Assembly: GCA_033398695.1 (NCBI GenBank) | Contig: CM065815.1 | Coordinates: 106,830,858 to 106,894,857 of the forward strand | From: Orobanche coerulescens | Lineage: Eukaryota > Streptophyta > Magnoliopsida > Lamiales > Orobanchaceae | Direction: 5' to 3' | Length of the DNA: 64,000 bases | Part shown: positions 35,372 to 47,526 of the stretch, in pieces | How positions within the stretch are numbered: the first letter of the stretch is position 1 | How the letters are laid out: each line of letters starts with the position of its first letter | Notes under the pieces: model-generated | Databases searched by the model: none | What the model saw: only the letters and a program-made list of their open reading frames with translations | What the model was told of the DNA's origin: nothing | Translations under genes and position numbers: made by a program

Positions 35372-38300
35372 TGTAATATCCGGAATTTCTACTACCGTTG
35401 TTTAATATTATTTTATCCGAGTTATATTGTACAGCGTGGAATCATGCATAAGATAGATAAAATAAATGAAGGACCGAGATGTCAAGATCGGTATAATTGT
35501 CGTACTTGGTCGACAATTGCAATTGAGGATATTATGTATCATATGAGAATATTATGGAATTAAGTATATATATTCGGGCGTGAGTGTACGTATCCAGGTA
35601 TGTCGAGACAGACGAGAAGAGTTGGAAATGGCTAAGTATGGCACGACTAGCGCGCTAATGGTCAAGTATAGCGCACGCTATCGTTCATGGTTAGCGCACG
35701 CTAGAGGCAGAATGTAGCGCACGCTAGTGCAACAAATCGAAGGAATCTACGTGTGGACCAGGCCACTTTCGCGCACGCTCGTAAGTCAACGGATGTTGTA
35801 ATGTAGTGTTAGCGCACGCTAATGCATGATGGTTAGCGACGCTAATCGTATATCGGACAAAAAGGAATCTTATCCTCACAAGCACTTTCGGCGTGTGGGC
35901 GATCTTCTGAGCATACTGCATAATCAAGTTAACTATGATTAGCGCACGCTATGGAAGAACACTTGCGTACGCTAAATATAGGCATTTACGTACGCTAAGG
36001 CATGGGCATTACGTACGTAAGTCATTGTACGAAGCCAGACAGTAGCCTCTGGATTGCGATAGCGCACGCTAACAAAAGTCGGTTAACGCACGCTAAGGCC
36101 GTAGCGCACGCTAAACATAAGGTTTAGCGCACGCTAGTAATACACTTTATAAAAAGGGACAGGAGGGTGTTATGAAGCATTTCGTCCACTTCTTTCCTTT
36201 CACTCGATAGAGAGAGCCCTGGGAGGTACTCGAGGTACAGAAACACTGAGAGATGATGATCTTTAACAAGATTAAGTTGGGGATCATGAATTAAAGTCTT
36301 GTTCTTGAAGTTATTGATGATTCTTGGAATGAAGTGATTGTTCTCCTTCATGGTTCGTCTATACAAGGTAATAGTTCTTCACCTTTGGATTTCGTTTTGG
36401 ATTGAAGATTGATGTTCTTGTGTTAATGACTATCATATAAACAAGTTGATAAGTATGATTATGAGATTGGTTACCGAGTTATGAGTATTGATATGATTTG
36501 GATGGTTTCGAATGTGTTGTTTATCTTCAAAGAGATATGTTGGCCAATGTCTTCCTTCAATTCGGACCTTTGATGTTGTTGTTGTTGGTTTCTTCATATG
36601 ATGGTGATCATGGCATGATTATGAGTTCTTGGTGTTTAGGTTGTTGATATTAAGGAAGATGAAATATGAATATATGACTTGAATTAAGAGTCGGATGATT
36701 ACCTATATGTTAAAAGATATTGGATTTCGTTGTTTGATAGCTATGTACATGGTTGTAATCACTTAGTGTTCTTGATAATCGTCATATGTTGATCGGTATC
36801 CGAAATACATGCAATCTGACAAAGATTAGCGCACGCTAAGCTTATCGCCTAACGCGCGCTAACGGAGCAACTTAGCGACGCTACGTTAAGTGATTAACGT
36901 GCGCTAAGAAGGCGTAAAGTGCGGTATTTTCGTGTTGTGGTTATGAATTCGTCGGTTTGAGTTGGATTGATCCGACTAGTTTTTAAATCGAGATATTGTT
37001 GAGCCGTTGGGTTTGTGAATTGGTTTTAACGGTTCTTTGATTATTATCGGATTGTTGTTTAATCGATTATTGTAATAGGTCAAGTTTATTGATCGGTGTT
37101 TATAACCGTATGATGCGGTCGTGTTCGAGGATGTTCGTGAATTGCTTTGGTCGGGACCGAGGAACTTGTAGATGACGAAAATGGATTTGCAACGACTTCA
37201 TCATCGTCGTATCGGTATCGAGGTAAGTTATTACTTGCTCGATTCATAATATTTAATGAATGGTTTCGTTTCATTCGTATAATTCGTATAGCAATGTTTA
37301 TAATCGTAATCACAGGAGATTTGAGATTATAAATCGTATTCGAAGTTTTGGGAATCTAAATCATAATGTATATGATTTACTTTTGTTATTGGTATACTTG
37401 TATATCGAGGATATATTGTGATAAAGACGAAGATATGAATTATCTCGCAATCCGTGATACTTTGGACCGTCGAGTATTGAGGATAATGGTTCGTGATGGT
37501 TTAGACATTGAGATCGTTCTCGAAGGACTCGGCAAGTACTCTAATCATTTTTATTATTTGTGTCGATCATGTCGTGATACATTCGTATCGTTGTTGTCAT
37601 GCATTTGTGCATTGTTGTTGTCGTGTATTGTGTCGTTGTTTTGTGCGGTTGTGCATTGTTGTCATATGTCCACATCGGGTTGGTCCGACGGGATCATCGG
37701 GGATCTATGCTAGCGTGCGCTGGATCATCGGATGGGTTTTCCACCTCGGGTTGGTCCGACGATCATCGGGGATCTAGGCAGTGAACGCTGGATTATCGGA
37801 TTGCCATGTATTGTTGTTGTGCATATGTATATTATGGGTTTGCCATAAGTATACATTGTCGTTATTGTTGTGATCATATTGACGTTGTCATATGAGTATG
37901 CATTTGTAGGTCTTGTGTTAGGACCATGTCCGTATATTGTGTTGATCAGATCTCGATTAGACCGACGTGATGGTAATGGTATTTCGTATCTTGAGGTATG
38001 TTCCGTATTTCCTTGGTACTTGTCTTTGATGGACAATAATTATCGTATTGGAATTGTCGGCGTTATCCGACCAGTTGAATTGGCCAGAGTTGGTATAATT
38101 TCCGTATCGCGAGTTATGATAATGTTTTGAGAACCTTGAGTATTGTTGAGATACCGTACAGATATTTCGGTATTATCTTAATGTGTTGTTAAGGATACGA
38201 ATCGTGGATTCTCGTAAAGTTACAACGGTAAGATTACATTGGTCGTATTCTTACTTAGTATTTCCATTGATATGTAATTATTGACGAGATGTGATGGTTA

Positions 38301-38828
38301 TCATTGTTGGATATTATGGCTGACCCCGTCGTGGGCTTTCTTTTTAGGTTCTTGGATTATCAAGCTTGTAGCGGTCGTGGAGAGATGAACTTCCCGGAGG
38401 ATACTGGCTAGGACATGTATTTGTGTATTGAGTTTCTGATCAGTTGTTGTATTTCCGCTGTTAGAGTATTTTAAATTGTTTGTCTTTTTCCGCTGCGTGA
38501 GTATTTTTAAATGGCCTTTGGTATCTGATAACTTAGGTCACTTTGGCAATCGTTTTCTAAATTTATTCTGTCGGTACGTGTAAGCAATAGCTTAACGTAT
38601 GTTTTTAAACTGTTGAGTTTTGGCATTCGGGCCTTGTGGTTTCAAATGAGATTTTACGACGGTTTGTTAGACGGATTTTATTGAGTCTTCAAATATTTTT
38701 AAAAGACAGTACCGTCGTTAGCCTCTTGGGCATTGATAAATGTTTGCGAAAATTTCCTTCAGCCTTGTGGGTTCCATCTCGGGGCCCACGGCGCTGTAAT
38801 ATTCCCGGTCGGATCTGGGGGTGTTACA
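35372..38828 (+). repeat. D LTR3
   Basis: A complete 3,457-bp LTR with TATA at 36148-36156, upstream palindrome groups, a downstream tetrad near 36830-36910 and paired 72-bp units near 37680-37760. Confidence 0.93.
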
Positions 38829-41199
38829 GAATATGGTATCGGAGCTTAGGTTGAGAAAACCGAGGCAGTTGGGTCGAGTTGGGTCGTATTTCTGTCGCGT
38901 CATTTGAGTTGTCGATTGAAAAATATTAGAGCCGTGAGTTTTTGTTGTTCACTCAGGCTTGTGCGTTATCGGATTTGCCAGTATCGTACTGGGCTTGTTA
39001 TTACTTTTCCAAATGGTGTTAACGAGATTCTCTGGAATGAGATGTATTGTGTTCTTGAGTCGAACTGATTTGGCAAATGTGTGTTTTGAAAATATCTGCG
39101 TCGAGTATTTTCTTGAGTCGAGACATGTGCTAGTATCACGGGGAATCGTCGGCTTCACGATCTGTAAGTATTGGATTTTTGAATTGCATTGAGATTTATC
39201 GTCGTTCTAAGTTGATATGTTCTGAGGTTCAGAAAGATATTATGCGCATGATAAGATGACAGAGTTGGGACAGATTGATGATCTTGAGAAGTTATGATTT
39301 TGGAAATCGATGTCGATTAAGTTTTGGGCAATTTGTGCATTTGGGAGAAATATTGTGGATTGTTCAGGAGAACATGTAGTCATGTTAATTCATTTTGAGA
39401 TATATGAACTGTTTTTGAGTATTTGAAAATGATACTTTTCAAAATGAATATTTTACGGATGTTTTACCGTAAATGATTTTTGGGCCGAGACCCAATAGAT
39501 TTTTTTGAAATTGTTTTATAACTCAGGACTTGGGGTCCGAAAAAGAGTTTCCTACTTTTTAAGCTTCTTGTAATGCGGAACGAGATACGGGCTGAGACCC
39601 TAATATTTCAAAAGACTTTTCTGTTTTCTTAAAAAAACTCCCGAGACTTGTAAAACACTTTATCAATCATTTACCTATTTCGTTTCTGCCTGTCGCAGTT
39701 TTGATCTATTTGTTCAAATGAAACTTCTCGGGAAGTCTTTCGCTCTGTTGATTTGTTTCAAGGCATTGCCATAACATAATTGAGGTGATCCAGGATGAAA
39801 AATGGTTGACGTTGTGAGTCATATGTGGAAAAGGAGTTTTTGTCGGAGTTTATACATTGAGATTTTGGATTCTATCGTGTAGTTTTCTGATGGAATATCA
39901 GTGGGATTTGTGACGAGCCAGATTGGTATATAGGAGTACGGATGTGGTCAATCATTTGCATAGTTTTCATTTTAAAACTTTGAAATTGTGTGGATTCGAA
40001 GGAAACTGTTATCAAATACTTGGCACCAAATGAGCCGCTTTATTTTTCGAGAATTGATTTGGTGGTCTTACCAAAATTTATGTTTTGAGTTTTGAAATTT
40101 TTGAAAGAACTTTGAAAATTTGTCTCCTGACAAGATTATATGATTTCAAATTGGTTTTGAAAATGTGATTGATGTACATACGCATTTAATGCATAATGCA
40201 TATCATGGTGAAGTTCGAATGAGATTCACGAACTGGATAAGACATCGTATGGTATGAGGAAAAGAGATTCGAACTTTAGTATGGTAGTTTGATTATCCAA
40301 TGATGATCGGTTGATTTATCGGATAAGAGAAATATACTGCGTGTTGCAGGTTCGGGTACATCATGTAATTTTGGAACTATGGGTTTTATGAAACCGGGAC
40401 ATATGTGCTATGTGATGGTAGTAGCGCGATTTTACCAGTGATTTTGAATGATTTCTTTTATAAGTGTAGATTTAGGGATGGTGACCCCATGCTGGTTGTT
40501 TTGGATATTGAGCGGTCGTTCCCACTCCATGTATGATTGGATATGTTTGTGGGTTTGTGATTGGTTGTTCGTATGCCGAGTATGTTCAGATACCATGTGT
40601 GTTTATTGAGATCCACCGTATGTGATTGGTTTGTCGTTTTGAGAATGCTATTCTTTCGTGGTTCCGTGTTGACCGTGTTAGAGTTTATCATGTTGATGAT
40701 ATTCTCGACTGCGTTTTGACCTTTAGATTGGTCGTATCGGAGGATATCGTGTCGATGATACTCTCGGTTAATTTATTGGTTGATCATTGTTAATGATCAT
40801 ATGAGCGTTCAGATTTTGTGTCGATATTTCGGAATTTGTTGGGCTGTTGTTTCACAGATGTATCGTATTATTCATTTTATCAGAATTGAGACTGGATTGT
40901 GTAATCAGACAAACATAATTGAAACAGATAGATTATTTCATCCGAAGATGTTATGTTTTGATGGGACTCATGAAATGATGACCGTAAGCGTGTTGAGACT
41001 TTACAGAGGAGTCACTTGCTAGGATCTTAGGAGATCGTCGACTTTGCGCATTTGTAAGTGTCTTTGTTTGATTATTCGTTAGTGATGACGGTGATCGATC
41101 GTCGTGATGGTTTCGGAATATCTTGGTCGAACGGTATGTTTGTTTTTCTGTGACGGGTTGCAAGTTTCGAGGACGAAACTTATTTTAAGTGGTGTAGTA
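38829..41199 (+). other. D internal region 3, non-coding
   Basis: 2,371 bp with the primer site at 38834. Same layout as the other two internals, no gag or pol signature, and the same T-interrupted polypurine tract before LTR4. Confidence 0.85.
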
Positions 41200-41472
41200 T
41201 GTAATATCCGGAATTTCTACTACCGTTGTTTAATATTATTTTATCCGAGTTATATTGTACAGCGTGGAATGCATGCAGTATAGATAAAATAAATGAAGGA
41301 CCGAGATGTCGATATCGGTATAATTGTCGTACTTGGTCGACAATGGCAATTGAGGATATTATGTATCATATGAGAATATTATGGAATTAAGTATATATAT
41401 TCGGCGTGAGTGTACGTATCCAAGATGTCGAGACAGACGAGAAGAGTTGGAAATGGCTAAGTATAGCCTGAC

Positions 41473-41989
41473 TAGCGCGCGCTAATGGTCAAGTATAGCG
41501 CACGCTATCGTTCATGGTTAGCGCACGCTAGAGGCAGAATGTAGCGCACGCTAGTGCAGTCAGATCAGAAGGAATCTACGTGTGGACCAGGCCACTTTCG
41601 GCGCACGTTCTGGTAAGTCAACGGATGTTGTAATGTAGTGTTAGCGCACGCTAATGCATGATGGTTAGCGCACGCTAACTGTATATCGGACAAAAAGGAA
41701 TCTTATCCTCGTCAGCACTTTCGGCGTGTGGACCAGTCTTCGGAGCATACAGACAATCAAGTCAACTATGATTAGCGCACGCTATGGAAGAACACTTGCG
41801 TACGCTAAATATAGGCATTTACGTACGCTAAGGCATGGGCATTACGTACGTAAGTCATTGTACGAAGCCAGACAGTAGCCTCTGGATTGCGATAGCGCAC
41901 GCTAACAAAAGTCGGTTAACGCACGCTAAGGCCGTAGCGCACGCTAAACATAAGGTTTAGCGCACGCTAGTAATACACTTTATAAAAAG
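41473..41989 (+). promoter_or_regulatory. D LTR4 upstream palindrome arrays and TATA box
   Basis: The distal tetrad is at 41473, 41496, 41519 and 41542 (23, 23, 23). A partial group includes a half site near 41599 and sites at 41642 and 41666. A third tetrad is at 41773, 41796, 41819 and 41842 (23, 23, 23), drifting from TAGCGCACGCTA to TTACGTACGTAA. The proximal group is at 41893, 41917, 41935 and 41958 (24, 18, 23), followed by TATAAAAAG at 41981-41989. Spacers are 11 bp and unrelated in sequence. Confidence 0.75.
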
Positions 41990-42659
41990 GGACAGGAGGG
42001 TGTTATGAAGCATTTCGTCCACTTCTTTCCTTTCACTCGATAGAGAGAGCCCTGGGAGGTACTCGAGGTACAGAAACACTGAGAGATGATGATCTTTAAC
42101 AAGATTAAGCTGGGGATCATGAATTAAAGTCTTGTTCTTGAAGTTATTGATGATTCTTGGAATGAAGTGATTGTTCTCCTTCATGGTTCGTCTATACAAT
42201 GTAATAGTTCTTCACCTTTGGATTTCGTTTTGGATTGAAGATTGATGTTCTTGTGTTAATGATTATCATATAAACAAGTTGATAAGTATGATTATGAGAT
42301 TGGTTACCGAGTTATGAGTATTGATATGATTTGGATGGTTTCGAATGTGTTGTTTATCTTCAAAGAGATATGTTGGCCAATGTCTTCCTTCAATTCGGAC
42401 CTTTGATGTTGTTGTTGTTGGTTTCTTCATATGATGGTGATCATGGCATGATTATGAGTTCTTGGTGTTTAGGTTGTTGATATTAAGGAAGATGAAATAT
42501 GAATATATGACTTGAATTAAGAGTCGGATGATTACCTATATGTTAAAAGATATTGGATTTCGTTGTTTGATAGCTATGTACATGGTTCAGAATCACTTAG
42601 TGTTCTTGATAATCGTCATATGTTGATCGGTATCCGAAATACATGCAACTGTACAGCAT

Positions 42660-42741
42660 TAGCGCACGCTAAGCTTACTGCCTAACGCGCGCTAACGGGA
42701 GCAACTTAGCGTACGCTACGTTAAGTGATTAACGTGCGCTA
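42660..42741 (+). promoter_or_regulatory. D LTR4 downstream palindrome tetrad
   Basis: Sites at 42660, 42683, 42707 and 42730 (steps 23, 24, 23) lie about 680 bp after the TATA box. B has a cluster at a similar distance. They would be inside the transcript. Confidence 0.65.
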
Positions 42742-44666
42742 AGAAGGCAGAAAGTGCAGTATTTTCGTGTTGTGGTTATGAATTCGTGCTGGTTTGAGTT
42801 GGATTGATCCGACTAGTTTTTAACTGAGATATTGTTGAGCCGTTGGGTTTGTGAATTGGTTTTAACGGTTGCTGATTATTATCGGATTGTTGTTTAATCG
42901 ATTATTGTAATAGGTCAAGTTTATTGATCGGTGTTTATAACCGTATGATGCGGTCGTGTTCGAGGATGTTCGTGAATTGCTTTGGTCGGGACCGAGGAAC
43001 TTGTAGATGACGAAAATGGATTTGGTAACGACTTCATCATCGTCAGACGGTATCGAGGTAAGTTATTACTTGCTCGATTCATAATATTTAATGAATGGTT
43101 TCGCTTTCATTCGTATAATTCAGATAGCAATGTTTATAATCGTAATCACAGGAGATTTGAGATTATAAATCGTATTCGAGTTTTGGGAATCTAAATCATA
43201 ATGTATATGATTTACTTTTGTTATTGGTATACTTGTATATCGAGGATATATTGTGATAAAGACGAAGATATGAATTATCTGCAATCCGTGATACTTTGGA
43301 CCGTCGAGTATTGAGGATAATGGTTCGTGATGGTTTAGACATTGAGATCGCTCGAAGGACTCGGGCAAGTACTCTAATCATTTTTATTATTTGTGTCGAT
43401 CATGTCGTGATACATTCGTGTATCGTTGTTGTCATGCATTTGTGCATTGTTGTTGTCGTGTATTGTGTACTGTTGTTTTGTGCAGTTGTGCATTGTTGTC
43501 ATATGTCCACCTCGGGTTGGTCCGACGGGATCATCATGGGATCTATGCTAGCGCATACCGGATCATCGGACGGGTTTTCCACCTCGGGTTGGTCCGACGG
43601 GATCATCGGGGATCTAGGCAAAGGAACGCTGGATTATCGGATTGCCATGTATTGTTGTTGTGCATATGTATATTATGGGTTTGCCATAAGTATACATTGT
43701 CGTTATTGTTGTGATCATATTGACGTTGTCATATGAGTATGCATTTGTAGGTCTTGTGTTAGGACCATGTCCGTATATTGTGTTGATCGATCTCGATTAG
43801 ACCGACGTGATGGTAATGGTATTTCGTATCTTGAGGTATGTTCCGTATTTCCTTGGTACTTGTCTTTGATGGACAATAATTATCGTATTGGAATTGTCGA
43901 CGTTATCCGACGGATTGAATTGGCCAGAGTTGGTATAATTTCCGTATCGCGAGTTATGATAATGTTTTGAGAACCTTGAGTATTGTTGAGATACCGCAGA
44001 TATTTCGGTATTATCTTAATGTGTTGTTAAGGATACGAATCGTGGATTCTCGTAAAGTTACAACGGTAAGATTACATTGGTCGTATTCTTACTTAGTATT
44101 TCCATTGATATGTAATTATTGACGAGATGTGATGGTTATCATTGTTGGATATTATGGCTGACCCCGTCGTGGGCTTTCTTTTTAGGTTCTTGGATTATCA
44201 AGCTTGTAGCGGTCGTGGAGAGATGAACTTCCCGGAGGATACTGGCTAGGACATGTATTTGTGTATTGAGTTTCTGATCAGTTGTTGTATTTCCGCTGTT
44301 AGAGTATTTTAAATTGTTTGTCTTTTTCCGCTACGTGAGTATTTTTAAATGGCCTTTGGTATCTGATAACTTAGGTCATTTTGGCAATCGTTTTCTAAAT
44401 TTATTCTGTCGGTACGTGTAAGCAATAGCTTAACGTATGTTTTTAAACTGTTGAGTTTTGGCATTCGGGCCTTGTGGTTTCAAATGAGATTTTACGACGG
44501 TTTGTTAAACGGATTTTATTGAGTCTTCAAATATTTTTAAAAGACAGTACCGTCGTTAGCCTCTTGGGCATTGATAAATGTTTGCGAAAATTTCCTTCAG
44601 CCTTGTGGGTTCCATCTCGGGGCCCACGGCGCTGTAATATTCCCGGTCGGATCTGGGGGTGTTACA

Positions 44667-44728
44667 GCCTGGTGGGTCCCGGTAGGGGTCCACGGCACTA
44701 TAATAGCCACTGTTTTTGGGCTGTTACA
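44667..44728 (+). repeat. Element A 5' LTR, segment 3 (U5 end)
   Basis: It resumes A's LTR with the duplicated GCCTG (44667-44671), then GTGGGTCCCGG and GGGCTGTTACA. It matches the last bases of the 3' LTR. Confidence 0.93.
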
Positions 44729-44733
44729 GAAGA

Positions 44734-44746
44734 TGGTATCAGAGAG
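44734..44746 (+). other. Element A primer-binding site
   Basis: TGGTATCAGAGAG starts five bases after the LTR and matches the initiator tRNA-Met complement for its first 11 bases. Confidence 0.85.
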
Positions 44747-45143
44747 TGTGTTTTTATTTTGAGTCATTGTAGAATCGAAATAGCATCAAGAAACCTTCGT
44801 GCCACGTGTAACCTGTGCAATCGCCTGACCCGTCGAATACGGTATGTTCTCATGAACCATAATTTGATTACTGGCATGATATTGACGATGTATTGGTCTC
44901 CTTACTTATCTTGGCATCTTGCTACCATGAGGCAAAAATTCATATGTTTGAGGTGAACCTAAATTAATTACGTAATTGAAATTGTTTCGACTTAATGTTG
45001 ACATGATACTGAGTGTGTAACACTTGTAGTGCCAGTGATCCTTTACAAACTGCTTTGTTGGATAGGAAATTCCCTGTTGCCATTAACTTAGCATGAATTA
45101 TGATTGATAAATCGAACTGTACTTGTGACTTGATTCTTTCAGT
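44747..45143 (+). other. Element A leader
   Basis: Untranslated leader between primer site and gag. No coding sequence is seen. Confidence 0.6.
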
Positions 45144-46240
45144 ATGGAAAGGAACCTGAGAGGCCGTGGCCGAGGGGGACGAGGCCACGGAAGAGGCCGA
45201 ATTCCGATACCACGAGCTAACAGACGCGCGAATGTGGAACAGAGTTCCGCAGGCAGTGATTCGCCTTCTAGGGACCAATCACACCACACCGGAGAGAATG
45301 CACGTGTTGATCCTTACACTGTGATGCAGGGCATGATGGCCCAGATGACCCAAATGGGTCAGCTGATGGAAGCAATGCAGAGGAATACTACCGGTCAACA
45401 GCAGGGGCAACAGCCTCCGCCTCTGGTGCCTGGCGGGATCGTGAGCCGGATTATTAGCGACATATCACGTCAGCGACCTCCGACTTTTGAAGGCTCATCT
45501 GAGCCTGCTGACATTGTACCTTTGGATAGAGCATTTCGAGAAACTGCTCGAGATGGTGGAGTGCCCAGAGGAAAATCGAGTTCTTTGTGGCGACTACTAC
45601 CTTAGTAAGAGTGCCCATACTTGGTGGCTTTCTGTGAGGCCTGCCGAAGGTGCAAGTACTTGGGAGGAATTCAAGAACCTTATGCTAGATCGTTATTATC
45701 CTACACCCCTCCGTGAAGCCAAACTGTCCGAATTACTAAACCCCGACCCATCGGAAGACGAAGATGTGTTAGCGATTGCCGAAAAATTCCAAGCACTTCT
45801 CCCTTTTGCTACGTCAGTTGTCCGTTCGGAAGCTGATAAGATCAAATATTTCCTCAAGAGGCTTAAACCCCGAATGAGGATGCAATTACTCAATCACCAC
45901 TGTACGACCTTACCGGAGTTTCTTGAGAAGGCTTTGGAATATGAACTTACTGCGAAAGAGATTTCTAAGAAACAGCCTCAGTTTTCCAACAAAAGACCCA
46001 GGAACCAGACCCAAGGAGACAGTAACCGGGGGGTATTCAAGAAACCCCAGCCTATACCAAATCCTTCTGAGCGGCCACCTATGGCACCGAAACCGGCAGG
46101 AACGCACTCTCGGGCAATCAGCTCACCTGTCGTGTGTTATAACTGTGGGGACCAGGGGCGTATCAGCTCCAAGTGTCCGAAGCCGGCCGTTTCCTGTCAC
46201 ACTTGCGGGAAGAACGGTCATCATGCTCGCTATTGCCGGG
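45144..46240 (+). pseudogene. Element A gag (capsid and nucleocapsid), one frameshift
   Basis: Starts at the Met at 45144 with a Gly-Arg-rich tail (MERNLRGRGRGG) like the other gags here. [10 protein letters not shown] motif opens the capsid domain. A single frameshift near 45515-45540 moves the rest into the frame of the long open stretch that runs to 47544. The capsid continues with the [17 protein letters not shown] and [13 protein letters not shown] segments. Two zinc knuckles follow at about 46135-46236. The first has Arg where the zinc-binding His should be ([14 protein letters not shown]); the second is intact ([14 protein letters not shown]). It would form the particle core and bind the RNA. 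Confidence 0.9.
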
Positions 46241-46389
46241 GTGGACTCGGGCGTGCTCCAGTAGCGTCTCTTGCTCCAGTACAGTCTTCTGTTCAGGAAC
46301 GTGCTCCTCCATCCGCTTCTTACCAGACTACCGGGGCGAACAAAGGGATGGGCCGTGGAAATCAAGTTGGTACACCTGCTTCCGGGGTT

Positions 46390-46929
46390 GCAAAACCCAG
46401 AGTCTACGAGATGAAGAAAGTCGATGATCCCGAAGCCAGCATGATTGCAGGTACTCTCGAGATCCACTCTCAGCCCGTTTGTGTTCTTTTTGATACTGGT
46501 GCTTCACACTCCTTTTTGTCTAGTTCTTGTTTGAGTCGTTTGCGTTTGAATCATGTTACCGATTGTGAACCTTATGTAATTGGTCTACCCGATGGTAGAG
46601 GAATTATTGGGAGTCGTGAAGTACAGAACTGTCCGATTAGTATGAACAAACGTGAGTGGTTGTCCGACTTGATTATGGTTGATTTACCTAAAGATGATGT
46701 AATCTTGGGTATCGACTGGATGGATCGTCACGATGCCGTGCTTAGCGTCCGTAAGCGAATGGTGACCGTCACATCGGATGATGGCGTCGAGTGTATTTTT
46801 CGGGGTGATAATCCCAATCATTCTGGGAGAGTCATCAGCGCTATGAAGGCTATGAGATTACTGAACCAGGGATGCATTGGTTATTGGTGCTACATGACTA
46901 AGACAGCTGACCGGCTAGTCAAATTGATT
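46390..46929 (+). pseudogene. Element A aspartic protease domain of pol
   Basis: In one frame with the gag C-terminus and the RT. The active site is DTGA with the Asp codon at 46492-46494, in the context [15 protein letters not shown]. The [12 protein letters not shown] segment that follows is the usual second part of the fold. No lesion is seen within the domain. It would process the polyprotein. Confidence 0.9.
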
Positions 46930-47526
46930 GATCTTCCAGTAGTTCGAGATTATCCAGATGTATTTCCAGACGAGCTTCCAGGAATACCCCCACAAGGAGA
47001 AGTAGAATTCACCATTGAGTTGGAGCCAGGGACGTCCCCGCTTTCGAAAGCACCATATCGTATGGCCCCGACTGAGATGCAGGAGTTGAAAAGACAACTC
47101 GAAGAATTAACTGAGAAAGGATATGTTCGACCCAGTGCATCCCCTTGGGGAGCGCCGGTGTTATTCGTATGGAAGAAGGACGGATCGCTGCGTTTGTGTA
47201 TTGATTACCGGGAGCTGAACAAAGTAACAATTAAGAACAAATATCCTTTACCTCGCATCGATGATCTATTGGATCAGCTCAGGAGCATTGTATTTTCCAA
47301 GATCGACTTGAGGTCCGGGTACCACCAATTGCGGATTCGAGAGTCTGACGTCCCGAAGACAGCTTTTCGCACTCGCTATGGGCATTATGAGTTCGTTGTC
47401 ATGCCATTCGGACTGACTAATGCACCTGCAGTATTCATGGAATTGATGAATCGGGTTTTTATTAATTATCTGGATCATTTTGTAGTCGTTTTTATTGACG
47501 ATATCTTGGTCTACTCTCGTGATCAT
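46930..47526 (+). pseudogene. Element A reverse transcriptase, N-terminal part, cut by F
   Basis: Fingers and palm of RT are intact from [12 protein letters not shown] through the [11 protein letters not shown] and [14 protein letters not shown] segments to the catalytic FIDD (Asp codons 47497 and 47500). The open frame then runs into element F, eight codons after the second catalytic Asp, and ends at a stop just inside F. The other half of the domain resumes in the same frame at 57716. Within this part the sequence looks functional. Confidence 0.93.

Larger units (their letters stand above)
14462..44666 (+). mobile_element. D array: three-unit tandem of a large non-autonomous LTR element
   Basis: The order is LTR1 (14462-16255 plus 25514-27176), internal 1, LTR2, internal 2, LTR3, internal 3, LTR4. 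The whole is flanked by one GCCTG pair (14457-14461, 44667-44671), with no target duplication at the inner junctions. LTRs are 3,448-3,467 bp and internals 2,370-2,377 bp, giving a period of about 5,820 bp. Each internal has an iMet-type primer site at its start and TTTCGAGGACGAAAC near its end, but no gag or pol. It fits the LARD class (large retrotransposon derivative), dependent on proteins from a Tekay-like partner. E interrupts LTR1. Confidence 0.92.
41200..44666 (+). repeat. D LTR4
   Basis: The complete 3,467-bp right-hand LTR, the clearest copy for reading the palindrome layout. It has 72-bp units at 43519 and 43591 and the U5 block GGGGCCCACGGCGCTGTAAT at about 44619. It ends GTGTTACA and is followed by GCCTG. 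Confidence 0.95.

Noticed and set aside
41473..41969. Regularly spaced short palindromic repeats resembling a CRISPR array
   Set aside because: The repeats are 12 bp with 11-bp spacers, vary in core, sit in LTR promoters of plant retrotransposons and have no cas genes nearby. A CRISPR call is not supported; they are annotated as LTR regulatory sites.
41957..42199. 80-codon minus-strand open frame repeated in all four D LTRs (also 15215-15457, 30301-30543, 36124-36366)
   Set aside because: It overlaps the TATA box and last palindrome in antisense. Its presence in four copies reflects recent duplication of the LTR, and it shows no known domain.
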